NCBI RefSeq assembly: GCF_003626655.1
Contig: NZ_RBAN01000001.1
Span: 496,001-560,000 of the forward strand
Direction of reading: 5' to 3'
Length of the DNA stretch: 64,000 nt
Origin: Micromonospora costi
GTDB taxonomy: Bacteria > Actinomycetota > Actinomycetes > Mycobacteriales > Micromonosporaceae
The notes under the pieces are model-generated. The model was not told the DNA's origin, searched no databases, and saw only the letters and a list, made by a program, of their open reading frames with translations. Below are positions 45,080 through 54,146 of this stretch, piece by piece (the first letter of the stretch is position 1; each line of letters starts with the position of its first letter). The position numbers and the translations under genes are program-made.

Positions 45080-45151
45080 TCGTCGTCTCTGCGGTCAGCA
45101 CCCGTGCCTGCGGACCTTTCCGGTCGTACCCGACCCGAAGGGCCCATCACC

Positions 45152-46324
45152 ATGACACCCGAGACGATCACCGGAACGTTCGTCGACTTCTACCGTGAGC
45201 GCGGGCACGTGCTCCTGCCGGAGAGCTCACTGGTCCGCCCACCGGACGATCCGGTGCTGTTCACGACCTCCGGCATGCACCCGCTGACGCCGTACCTGGA
45301 GGGGCGACCGCACCCACTGGGCCGCCGGCTGGTGAACGTGCAGCGGTGCCTGCGCACCACCGACCTGGACGAGGTGGGCGACTCCACCCACCTGACCGTC
45401 TTCCAGATGCTCGGGTCGTGGTCGCTCGGCGACTACGACGGCCCGCAGAGCCTGCGGTGGGGCTACCACCTGCTCCGCGAGGGCTTCGGCATCGACCACG
45501 ACAGGCTGCACGCCACGGTGTTCGGCGGCGACGAGCAGGTGGGGCCGGACACTGGTTCGCTGGAGGTGTGGCGTGAGCTGGGCGTACCGGTCGAGCTGAC
45601 CGGCCCGGAGAACTGGTGGTCGAACGGCCCGACCGGGCCGTGCGGGCCGGACTCGGAGATCTTCGTGTGGACGGGCGACACCCCGCCCAGCGGCACCCCG
45701 GGCACCGACGGGCGGTGGATGGAGGTGTGGAACCACGTCCAGATGCGCTACCACCGCCACGGCGACGGCCGGCTGGAGCCGCTGCGCCAGCCCAACGTCG
45801 ACACCGGGATGGGCCTGGAGCGCATGGAGATGGTGCTGCGCGGCGGCGGGTCGGTCTACGAGGGTGAGGGCTTCGGCCCGTGGGTCCGTACCGTGGGGGG
45901 CCTGTGGCACCCGGACGAGGAGACGCTGCGTCGCGTCTGCGACCACCTCCGCTCGGGTGTGGTCGTGGTCGGCGACGGGGTACGCCCCACGAACACCGGT
46001 CGCGGGTACGTGCTGCGCCGGCTCATCCGCCGGACGCTCACCCTGCTGTGGCGCGACGACCCGTCGCGCAGCCTCGGTGACCTGCCGGACGAGCCGTTCA
46101 CGCACACGCTCGACCGGTTCCGGCAGCGCACCGACGTCGGCGACCTGCGGGGCCTGCTGCTCGACGAGGAGCGGCGGTTCCGCGGCCTGCTGCGGCGCGG
46201 CCGGCCACTGGTGTCCCGGTGCCTGTCCCGGGGGCCGCTCGGCGAGGAGGACTACCACTACCTGCACGACACGCACGGCCTGCCCCGGGACCTGGTCGAC
46301 GGGCTGGTCACGGGGACGCTCTGA
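45152..46324 (+). CDS. Stand-alone alanyl-tRNA synthetase-like catalytic domain
   Basis: A 390-residue protein equivalent to the aminoacylation core of AlaRS (full enzymes are ~880 residues). Class II elements are retained: TGTFVDFYRERGHVLLPESS, motif-2 region VNVQRCLRTTDLDEVGDSTH and FQMLGSWSLGDY, GPTGPCGPDSEIFVWTGD, MEVWNHVQMRYHR, and motif 3 NVDTGMGLERMEMVL. It stops right after the LHDTHGLPRDLVDG segment, so the editing and C-terminal C-Ala domains are absent. It is therefore an AlaRS paralog, not the housekeeping enzyme; it may activate alanine for another acceptor, serve as a resistant or regulatory variant, or charge tRNA poorly. It is preceded by an Ala-rich leader peptide gene. Confidence 0.85.
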   Translation: MTPETITGTFVDFYRERGHVLLPESSLVRPPDDPVLFTTSGMHPLTPYLEGRPHPLGRRLVNVQRCLRTTDLDEVGDSTHLTVFQMLGSWSLGDYDGPQSLRWGYHLLREGFGIDHDRLHATVFGGDEQVGPDTGSLEVWRELGVPVELTGPENWWSNGPTGPCGPDSEIFVWTGDTPPSGTPGTDGRWMEVWNHVQMRYHRHGDGRLEPLRQPNVDTGMGLERMEMVLRGGGSVYEGEGFGPWVRTVGGLWHPDEETLRRVCDHLRSGVVVVGDGVRPTNTGRGYVLRRLIRRTLTLLWRDDPSRSLGDLPDEPFTHTLDRFRQRTDVGDLRGLLLDEERRFRGLLRRGRPLVSRCLSRGPLGEEDYHYLHDTHGLPRDLVDGLVTGTL

Positions 46325-46332
46325 GCGGACCG

Positions 46333-46363
46333 GTCCGGGCCGGCGCGGGACGTCGGCCCGGAC
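46333..46363. terminator. Bidirectional terminator between AlaRS-like and propeller genes
   Basis: A perfect 10-bp stem (46333-46342 and 46354-46363) with an 11-nt loop fills most of the 44-bp gap between converging genes. Confidence 0.75.
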
Positions 46364-46368
46364 GCGTG

Positions 46369-47352
46369 TCAGGTCAGCGGCGACGGGGACTCGGCGCCGG
46401 GGACGAGCAGCCGGGGAGCGCCGGAGCCGTCGGCCGGCACGGCCCACACGTCCGGACGCCCGTCGCTCTGGCGCAGGGTGTAGGCCAGCGTCGCGCCGTC
46501 CAGCCACGCCGCCTGGTCGTCGACGCTGGCCGTCTCCGCGGTCGCGGTCACCCGCATGGTCGCCAGGTCGAGCACCGACAGGCGCCAACCCCTGTTCGGG
46601 TCGGCGTCGACCGCCTCCTTGAACGCGATGCGCGTGCCGTCCGGCGACAGCGACGGGCACTCGACGTTCTCCTTCAGCGTCTCGACCGTTCGCGCCGCGA
46701 AGTCACCCCGCACCAGGTACCGCTTCCCGGCGGTCGACATGGTCGCGTAGAAGTGGTTGTCGTCGGCCGTGAAGGTGACGCCCCAGTAGTTGACGTCGGC
46801 GCTGCGGTACGGGCGGCCCTCACGCGTCACCGCGAAGTCCTCCAGCGACATCACCGTGGTCCCGGCGCGGGTGTCGACGATCCCGGTGCGGGTGGAGAAG
46901 CCGCTGGCCGTGTAGGAGTCCCCGCCCACGAACGTCGTCCAGGAGACCATCCGGCCGGAGGCGGAGACGCGTGCGCGATTCGGCAGGCCGGGGATCGCGA
47001 AGGACCGCTGCGGGCGCAGCGCGGCGTCGAGCACCACGAGCCGGTAGGACCAGGCGTTCTCCGGGCCCAGGCAGACGCCGGTGCCGGCGGCCGCGTACAC
47101 CCGGAGGCACTCCACGGCCGACACGGCCCGCGGACCTGCCGGATCCGCGGTGGCCACGGAGGCGACGTGCCGGTCGGTGACCGTGAGTAGACGCGGACCC
47201 GGATCCAGGGTGACGGAGCCGGCGCCGGCGGTGGGCGGCGGAGGCGGCGCCGGCTCGGCGGCGAAGGCGGCGTAACCGGCGGCCACCGCGCCCAGCAGGA
47301 CCGCCGAGGCGGCGGCCAGGCCGACCTTCGCTCGGGTCGACAACGCGGTCAT
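46369..47352 (-). CDS. Membrane-anchored TolB-like beta-propeller protein
   Basis: A 327-residue protein with an N-terminal membrane helix or signal anchor (VGLAAASAVLLGAVAAGYAA), a Pro-rich linker (EPAPPPPPTAGAG), and a WD40/TolB-type propeller (CPSLSPDGTRIAFKEAVDAD, DDQAAWLDGATLAYTLRQSD, RPDVWAVPADGSGAPRLLVP). Two cysteines (VECLRVYAAAGTGVCLG) probably form a disulfide outside the cell. Its ATG overlaps the stop of the MFS gene as ATGA, so it is produced with that transporter. A role as an extracytoplasmic partner of the transporter is possible but unproven. Confidence 0.78.
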   Translation of the reverse strand: MTALSTRAKVGLAAASAVLLGAVAAGYAAFAAEPAPPPPPTAGAGSVTLDPGPRLLTVTDRHVASVATADPAGPRAVSAVECLRVYAAAGTGVCLGPENAWSYRLVVLDAALRPQRSFAIPGLPNRARVSASGRMVSWTTFVGGDSYTASGFSTRTGIVDTRAGTTVMSLEDFAVTREGRPYRSADVNYWGVTFTADDNHFYATMSTAGKRYLVRGDFAARTVETLKENVECPSLSPDGTRIAFKEAVDADPNRGWRLSVLDLATMRVTATAETASVDDQAAWLDGATLAYTLRQSDGRPDVWAVPADGSGAPRLLVPGAESPSPLT

Positions 47353-48650
47353 CGGGACACCTTCCGGGAGGCGGTACGGCGGACGGGGGCGAGCAGGGGC
47401 GCGGTGACGACCAGGACGACCGCGACGGTCGCGGCGGCGACCCGGATCGCGGTGTCCGGGCCCCACGCCTGCCAGGCCAGCCCGAACAGGACGGAGGAGA
47501 CGAGGTAGGCCAGCGCCTGGCCGGTCTGCACGAGCGCGATGCCGGTGGTCCGCAGCCGCGCCGGGAGCACCGGCCCGGCGAGTGCGACGAGCACGCCGTC
47601 GGTGGCGGCGTAGAACAGGCCGTACAGGGTGAGCGCCAGCACCAGCAGCGGCCAGCCGCCGAGCGGCCCCGCGAGCAGCAGGTACGTCGCGCCGAGCGCC
47701 ACGTAGCCGCCCAGCACCACCGGCAACCGGCCGATCCGGTCCGCGAGCAGGCCCAGCGGGGTCGCGAGCAGGAGGTACGCGAGACTCGTGCCCACCGCGA
47801 GCAGCGGGAACCACGTGAGCTCCACGTTCTCGCGGCGTTGCAGCAGCAGGTAGACGAACCCGTCGCCGACGGCGGCCAGGCCGAGCAGGGCGGCGGCCAG
47901 GACGATCCGCCGGGGTGCCCGCACCCGCAGCAGCCCGAACGCCTCGCGGACGGACACCGCCGGTTCGCCCGCGCCGTCCGCGGACCCGCCCTCGTCCGCC
48001 CGGTCGGTGGGCCGCTCGCGGACGAACAGGACCAGCACGACGACGCCCAGCGCCGCGATGCAGAAGCTGGTCACGAAGACCGCGTCGTACGACCGGCCGA
48101 CGACCAGCAGCACCGCCATGGCGACCAGCGGGCCGAGGAAGGCCCCGACGCTGTCCATCGTCCGGTGCACGCCGAACGCCCGACCGAGCGACTGCGGTGG
48201 CGTCGACAGGGTGATGAGCGCGTCGCGCGGCGCGCTGCGTACGCCCTTGCCGAGCCGGTCCACGGCGATGACCGCGCCGATCGCGGGCACCGAACGCCCG
48301 GCCAGCAGCAGCCCGAGCTTCGCGACGGCGGAGAGCCCGTAGCCGAGCCCCGCCACGAGCTTGCGCCGGCGGAACCGGTCGGCGACGAAGCCGCCGACGA
48401 TCCGCAGCAGCGCGGTCGCGCCGGTGTAGACGCCGTCGACGACGCCGAACGCCAGCGGGCTGAGGTTCAGGCCGAGGACCAGGTAGAGCGGCAGCACGGC
48501 GGTGACCATCTCGGCGGAGACGTCGGTGACGAGGCTGACCGTGCCGAGGGCGACGACGTTGCCGCTGACCAGGGCGGCCCGGCGGCCGGCCCGGCCCGGC
48601 CCGGGGACCGGCGGGTCGGTCGCCGGTCGGGAGACGGTCGACAGGTACAC
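47349..48650 (-). CDS. MFS transporter
   Basis: A 433-residue major facilitator with about 12 helices. Motif-A-like loops are GFVADRFRRRKLVAGLGYGL and TPLGLLADRIGRLPVVLGGY; between TM4 and TM5 lies LGKGVRSAPRDALITLSTPP, a segment typical of an uncharacterised actinobacterial MFS group. I chose GTG at 48650 with AAGGGGA 6 nt upstream. Translationally coupled to the propeller-protein gene by an ATGA overlap. The substrate is unknown. It is divergent from a secreted phosphoesterase gene. Confidence 0.87.
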   Translation of the reverse strand: MYLSTVSRPATDPPVPGPGRAGRRAALVSGNVVALGTVSLVTDVSAEMVTAVLPLYLVLGLNLSPLAFGVVDGVYTGATALLRIVGGFVADRFRRRKLVAGLGYGLSAVAKLGLLLAGRSVPAIGAVIAVDRLGKGVRSAPRDALITLSTPPQSLGRAFGVHRTMDSVGAFLGPLVAMAVLLVVGRSYDAVFVTSFCIAALGVVVLVLFVRERPTDRADEGGSADGAGEPAVSVREAFGLLRVRAPRRIVLAAALLGLAAVGDGFVYLLLQRRENVELTWFPLLAVGTSLAYLLLATPLGLLADRIGRLPVVLGGYVALGATYLLLAGPLGGWPLLVLALTLYGLFYAATDGVLVALAGPVLPARLRTTGIALVQTGQALAYLVSSVLFGLAWQAWGPDTAIRVAAATVAVVLVVTAPLLAPVRRTASRKVSR

Positions 48651-48847
48651 AAGCGTCCCCTTCGGATGGCGGTTGACGGTCAGCCATCGTGCGGCCTGCG
48701 CCGACCGCCCACAACGGACCGCGGACGCCCTGCCGGCGTGCACCGGATGAACATCTCGGCAACATCGATGTGTTTGCCTGGGCGGAGGGGGCGTTCACCC
48801 GTCCGTCGCCGCCCGGCCCATCGACATCCCTACATTCCATCCGCTCT

Positions 48848-48883
48848 GTGCACACCCCCAGAGTTCCGTGCACACCCCTAGAG
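48848..48883 (+). repeat. Short direct repeat, 2 x 16 bp with 20-bp period
   Basis: GTGCACACCCCCAGAG (48848-48863) and GTGCACACCCCTAGAG (48868-48883) differ at one base and lie on the same helix face spacing of about two turns, just before the phosphoesterase start. They may be a regulator-binding pair or part of the leader. Other than this, 48651-48895 holds only an isolated GTTCACCCG element at 48793. Confidence 0.6.
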
Positions 48884-48895
48884 AAGGGCTCCTGG

Positions 48896-50275
48896 ATGGG
48901 CATCCGAATCACACGTCCGTCGGTGGCGACGGGGACGGTCGCGGCGGTGGTCGCCGCCACCGCGGCCGTCGTCGCGTCCGGCGCGACCTCGGCCTCGGCG
49001 GCGTCCGTCACGTTCACGCCGGTCGCCGACACGTACGTCCAGAGCGACGCCGCGTCCACCAACTACGGCACGTCGACGCAGATCGTGGTCGACAACTCGC
49101 CGGTCCGGCGGATGTTCCTGCGCTTCACCGTGAGCGGCGTCAGCGGTACGGTCACCAGCGCCAAGCTGCGGCTCCGCACGATCAGCGGCAACAGCGGCAG
49201 CAGCAACGGTGGCACGTTCAAGGCGATGTCCAACACCACCTGGTCGGAGACCGGCACCACCTGGAACAACCAGCCGGCCATCGACGGTGCCACGCTCGGC
49301 TCGATCGGCTCGGTGAGCGCGAACGGCTGGTACGAGGTCGACGTGACGTCGCGGGTCACCGGCAACGGCACGTTCAGCTTCGGTGCGACCTCCGCCAACA
49401 CCGACGGCGCCTACTACGACTCCCGGGAGAGCGGCGCCGACGCCCCGCAGCTGGTCGTCACGACCGGCACCACGACGCCGCCGCCCTCGGGCGACCCGGT
49501 GCTCGTCGGCGCGGGCGACATCGCCAACTCCGGCTCGGGCGACAGCGCCACGGCGGCGCTGCTCGACGGGATCTCGGGGACGGTCTTCACCACCGGCGAC
49601 AACGTGTACGACAACGGCACCGCGTCCGAGTTCAACTCCTACTACGCGCCCACCTGGGGCCGGCACACGTCGCGTACGCGGCCGTCGCCGGGCAACCACG
49701 ACTACAACACCTCGGGCGCCACGGGCTACTACAGCTACTTCGGCTCGCAGGCCGGGCCGAGCGGCCGGGGTTACTACTCCTACGACCTCGGCAACTGGCA
49801 CGTCGTGTCGCTGAACTCGAACATCAGCATGTCGGCGGGCTCGGCGCAGGAGCAGTGGCTGCGCGCCGACCTGGCGGCGAGCACCAAGCCGTGCACGCTG
49901 GCGTACTGGCACCACCCGCTGTTCACGTCCAGTTCCAACCACGCGCCGTCGACGTCGACGCGCCCGCTCTACCAGGCGCTCTACGACTACAACGCCGACG
50001 TCGTGGTGTGGGGTCACAACCACGTCTACGAGCGGTTCGGGCCCATGAACCCCAACGGCGGCTACGACGCCAGCCGGGGCCTGCGCAGCTTCGTGGCCGG
50101 GATGGGCGGCGCCAGCCACTACAGCTTCGGCACCATCCAGCCCAACAGCGAGGCCCGCAACAGCTCCGCGTACGGGGTGCTCAAGTTCACCCTGCACGCC
50201 ACCAGCTACGACTGGCAGTTCGTGCCGGTGGCGGGGCAGACGTACAACGACAGCGGCACCGGCTCCTGCCACTGA
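48896..50275 (+). CDS. Secreted calcineurin-like phosphoesterase with CBM96/DNRLRE domain
   Basis: A 459-residue exported protein with a signal peptide (VAAVVAATAAVVASGATSAS, cleavage near ASA-ASV). Residues ~38-195 are a DNRLRE/CBM96-like beta-sandwich (ADTYVQSDAASTNYGTSTQI, MFLRFTVSGVSG, WSETGTTWNNQP). After a Thr/Pro linker, residues ~205-455 form a purple-acid-phosphatase-like metallophosphoesterase with all motifs: LVGAGDIANSGSGD, FTTGDNVYDNG, PSPGNHDYN, LAYWHHPLFTSSS and VVWGHNHVYERF. It likely releases phosphate from organic esters outside the cell while binding a glycan. It has AAGGG before the ATG. Confidence 0.92.
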   Translation: MGIRITRPSVATGTVAAVVAATAAVVASGATSASAASVTFTPVADTYVQSDAASTNYGTSTQIVVDNSPVRRMFLRFTVSGVSGTVTSAKLRLRTISGNSGSSNGGTFKAMSNTTWSETGTTWNNQPAIDGATLGSIGSVSANGWYEVDVTSRVTGNGTFSFGATSANTDGAYYDSRESGADAPQLVVTTGTTTPPPSGDPVLVGAGDIANSGSGDSATAALLDGISGTVFTTGDNVYDNGTASEFNSYYAPTWGRHTSRTRPSPGNHDYNTSGATGYYSYFGSQAGPSGRGYYSYDLGNWHVVSLNSNISMSAGSAQEQWLRADLAASTKPCTLAYWHHPLFTSSSNHAPSTSTRPLYQALYDYNADVVVWGHNHVYERFGPMNPNGGYDASRGLRSFVAGMGGASHYSFGTIQPNSEARNSSAYGVLKFTLHATSYDWQFVPVAGQTYNDSGTGSCH

Positions 50276-50288
50276 CGTCGGCGCCCGG

Positions 50289-50321
50289 CCGGCGCGGTCG
50301 CCCATCGGGCGGCCGCGCCGG
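50289..50321. terminator. Bidirectional terminator between phosphoesterase and SDR genes
   Basis: Arms 50289-50303 and 50307-50321 pair over 15 bp with one G-T wobble around a 3-nt loop. Confidence 0.78.
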
Positions 50322-50362
50322 TCGCGTCGGCGAGCGTGTTTCCGCGCGCCACGGTCCTTCCG

Positions 50363-51250
50363 TCAGGCGTGCGGGTGCAGGATGTCGTCGAGCCCGATGC
50401 GGGTGAGGAACTCGCTGCGGATCCGGTCGGCGACCATGCTGACCACCTCGGAGCCGTCGTCGACCGGGTCGACGTGGACGCGGAACGGCCGCCTGCCGTG
50501 CGGGGTGTCGACGACCCGCACGACCGCGGTGGCCACCTCGGCGACGTCGGCGTCGGCCGGCGCGATCTCCGCGAGCCGCTGCGAGACCTGTTCCATGAGG
50601 CCGGCGTAGCGCTCCTCGTAGGCCTTCACGGTCGTCTCGTCGGCCGGGCGTCCGCTGTGCGCGAAGTGGTTGGTGCCGTGGGTGAAGGAGCCCGGCACGA
50701 CGATGCTGGTCTCGATGTCGAACCGCGCCAGCTCCCCGGCGTAGCTGACCGCGAGGGCGTCCATGCCGGCCTTCGCCGCGAAGTACGGCCCGAGGTACGG
50801 CGGGGTGCCACCCCGTGTGCTGCTCGACCCGATCCACACCACGAGGCCGTGGCGCCGCTCGCGCATGCCGGGCAGTGCTGCCCGGTTCACCCGCTGCGTG
50901 CCCAGCACGTTGATGTCGTAGACGTGGGCGATCTCCTCCGGGGTGAACGCCTCGGTCGGACCGGTGACCATGTGCCCGGCGTTGTGGACGAGGACGTCCA
51001 GCGCGCCGTGCTCGGCGACGATCGCCGCGACTGCGGCGTCGGCGGACTCCTGCGACTGCACGTCCAGCTCGATCGTGCGCAGGTCGACAGCGTTCTCCCG
51101 GGCGTACGCGGCGGCGTCGGCCACGGCCGAAGCGTTGCGCCCGGTGGTGGCGCGCATGCTGGCGTAGACGGTGTGGCCGGCGCGGGCCAGCGCCCGGGCG
51201 GTCAGCGCGCCGAACCCGCTGGACGCGCCGGTGATCAGGATGACGGACAT
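50363..51250 (-). CDS. Short-chain dehydrogenase/reductase
   Basis: A 295-residue classical SDR. The cofactor loop is ILITGASSGFGALTARALA, the NAG motif is DVLVHNAGHMVTGP, the catalytic Ser lies in VVWIGSSSTRGGTPPYLG, and YxxxK is YFAAKAGMDAL. It oxidises or reduces a hydroxyl/ketone with NAD(P)H. It is last of three same-strand genes (hydrolase, alcohol dehydrogenase, SDR), starting 16 nt after the dehydrogenase stop with a GAGGAG site, so the two oxidoreductases are co-expressed. The substrate is not predictable. Confidence 0.92.
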   Translation of the reverse strand: MSVILITGASSGFGALTARALARAGHTVYASMRATTGRNASAVADAAAYARENAVDLRTIELDVQSQESADAAVAAIVAEHGALDVLVHNAGHMVTGPTEAFTPEEIAHVYDINVLGTQRVNRAALPGMRERRHGLVVWIGSSSTRGGTPPYLGPYFAAKAGMDALAVSYAGELARFDIETSIVVPGSFTHGTNHFAHSGRPADETTVKAYEERYAGLMEQVSQRLAEIAPADADVAEVATAVVRVVDTPHGRRPFRVHVDPVDDGSEVVSMVADRIRSEFLTRIGLDDILHPHA

Positions 51251-51266
51251 GATGAGACTCCTCGGG

Positions 51267-52274
51267 TCAGAAGACGATGACGCTGCGGCCGGCGGCGGTC
51301 CCGGCCGCCATGGCGTCCAGGGCCTTCGGGGCCTGCTCCAGGGAGATCGGGGTGACCTCGGGCAGGATCCCGTGGGCCGCGGAGAACGCGAGGGTGTCGC
51401 GCAGGTCGTGCGGCGACCCCGACGGGTTGGCCACGACGTGCAGGCGGTTGAGGACCATCGCCTGGGTGGGCAGGTTCAGCGGGGTGTTGTCGTAGCCGCA
51501 GAGCACCAGCGTGCCGTCGGGGGCGAGCCCGCCGAACGCGGCGCTTGCGGCGGCGGTGCTGGGTGCGGCGTTGAGGATGAGGTTCGCCCCACCGTCCCAC
51601 CCCTTCAGCGCGGCGGCCGGGTCCTGCTCGGCGGTGGCGACGTACCGTTCCGCGCCCAGGGACAGGGCGTGCTCCTCTCCGCTCCGGGAGCGGCCGAGCA
51701 CGGCCACGCGGGCGCCCATTGCCGCCGCGTAGCGGATGGCCAGCGCGCCGATGCCGCCGGCGCCGATGACCGCGACCCGCGCCCCGGGACGGATGCCGCC
51801 CTGGCGCAGTCCGTTGAACGCGGTGATGCCGGCGCACATCAGCGGCGCGGCCGCGACCGGGTCCAGCCCGTCCGGCAGCGGGGTGACGAAGCCGGCCTTG
51901 AACACCGCGTACTCGGCGTAGCCGCCGTCGGCCACGATGCCGGTGATGCGCTTGGCCGGGCAGAGGATCTGGTCCCCCCGGACGCAGTAGTCGCAGTGCC
52001 CGCACGAGTCGTACAGGAACTGCGCACCGACGGCCGTGCCGACCGACGGGAAGGTGACACCCGCGCCGACGGCGGCCACCACGCCGGTGACCTCGTGGCC
52101 GGGCACCACGGGGAAGCGGGCGAACGGGAAGTGCCCGCGGATCAGGTTGAGGTCGGTGAAACACACCCCGCAGGCGGTCATCCGGACGAGGACCTCGCCC
52201 GGGCCCGGCGTGGGCGCGTCACGTTCGACGAGCGACAGCGGCGTGTCGACGGCGGTCGCGACAGCAGCGTGCAT
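51267..52274 (-). CDS. Zinc-dependent alcohol dehydrogenase
   Basis: A 335-residue medium-chain dehydrogenase. The catalytic zinc site includes Cys in MTACGVCFTDLNLIRG and His-Glu in VVPGHEVTGVVAAV; the structural zinc has four cysteines in DSCGHCDYCVRGDQILCPAK. The Rossmann loop is VAVIGAGGIGALAIRYAAAM. It uses NAD(P) to interconvert alcohols and aldehydes/ketones. The ATG has GGAG upstream; it is followed closely by an SDR gene and preceded by an alpha/beta hydrolase gene on the same strand. Confidence 0.93.
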   Translation of the reverse strand: MHAAVATAVDTPLSLVERDAPTPGPGEVLVRMTACGVCFTDLNLIRGHFPFARFPVVPGHEVTGVVAAVGAGVTFPSVGTAVGAQFLYDSCGHCDYCVRGDQILCPAKRITGIVADGGYAEYAVFKAGFVTPLPDGLDPVAAAPLMCAGITAFNGLRQGGIRPGARVAVIGAGGIGALAIRYAAAMGARVAVLGRSRSGEEHALSLGAERYVATAEQDPAAALKGWDGGANLILNAAPSTAAASAAFGGLAPDGTLVLCGYDNTPLNLPTQAMVLNRLHVVANPSGSPHDLRDTLAFSAAHGILPEVTPISLEQAPKALDAMAAGTAAGRSVIVF

Positions 52275-52433
52275 CGGTGCTCCATTCCAATCGGTTGGTC
52301 GGCCGTCATCAGGCCGGTGGGGGGCGACGGCGCGTCCGCCCGGCGAACCTGGCCGGGCCGCCTCCTCGGCGGGCGCCCCGGCCGGGCAGCCGGATGGGAT
52401 GGTTTGCCCGACCGGGACGCCGTGGTCATGCCG

Positions 52434-53634
<1,201 letters not shown>

Positions 53635-54144
53635 ATGCTTCACCCCCGGGCGGGCCACGGCGTGTCCTGGGCGCGCAGGGACACCTACCGGACCCGGGAC
53701 GTCACGCAGCCGTGCGCGGAGTCCTCCATGCACGGCGAGGCCGTCATCGAGGCGACGCCCGAGCGGGTGTACTCCCACCTGATCGACGTGCCGCACTGGC
53801 CGGACTGGGTTCCCGGAGTGCGGCGGGCGCGCGTCCCGAGCGGGATCCGGCTCGGCGCGGCGTTCCAGATCGAGGTGTACGGGGTGCGCCTGGAGGCGGT
53901 GGTCACCGAGTACGAGCCGGACAGCCGGTTCGGCTGGATCGGATCCTCCGCCGACCTGAGCATCTACCAGGCCTGGCTCCTCGTCCCGGTAGCCCCGGGC
54001 ACCCAGGTGATCGCCAAGAAGGTGGAGCGGGAACTGACGACGGTACTGATGCGCAACTCACCGGCGGAGGAGATCTACTACGCCCACCAGGACACGCTGC
54101 TGCGGCTGAAGCAGCGGGCGGAGGGTGTCGAGCCGCCGGCGTGA
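53635..54144 (+). CDS. SRPBCC-family (polyketide cyclase/dehydrase-like) protein
   Basis: A 169-residue protein. Residues ~32-165 form a START-like helix-grip fold (GEAVIEATPERVYSHLIDVP, HWPDWVPGVRRARVPSG, FGWIGSSADLSIYQAWLLVP). Such domains bind hydrophobic ligands; the actinobacterial small SRPBCC group is mostly uncharacterised. The start has CGGAGA 6 nt upstream; an internal ATG at residue 32 would trim a poorly conserved N-terminus. It converges on the LuxR-type regulator gene with a 2-nt gap, leaving no room for a separate terminator. Confidence 0.82.
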   Translation: MLHPRAGHGVSWARRDTYRTRDVTQPCAESSMHGEAVIEATPERVYSHLIDVPHWPDWVPGVRRARVPSGIRLGAAFQIEVYGVRLEAVVTEYEPDSRFGWIGSSADLSIYQAWLLVPVAPGTQVIAKKVERELTTVLMRNSPAEEIYYAHQDTLLRLKQRAEGVEPPA

Positions 54145-54146
54145 CC

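Noticed and set aside
45152..46324. The AlaRS-like gene as a frameshifted remnant of a full alaS
   Set aside because: No continuation of editing or C-Ala domain sequence is found downstream in any frame; a terminator and a converging gene follow immediately.
48793..48803. GTTCACCCGTC as a complete PHO box in front of the phosphoesterase gene
   Set aside because: Only one 11-nt unit is present; PhoP boxes need at least two adjacent direct repeats, and the neighbouring 11 nt do not match.
48848..48883. The 20-bp-period repeat as a minimal CRISPR or tandem array
   Set aside because: There are only two copies with a 4-nt spacer and no cas genes anywhere in the window.
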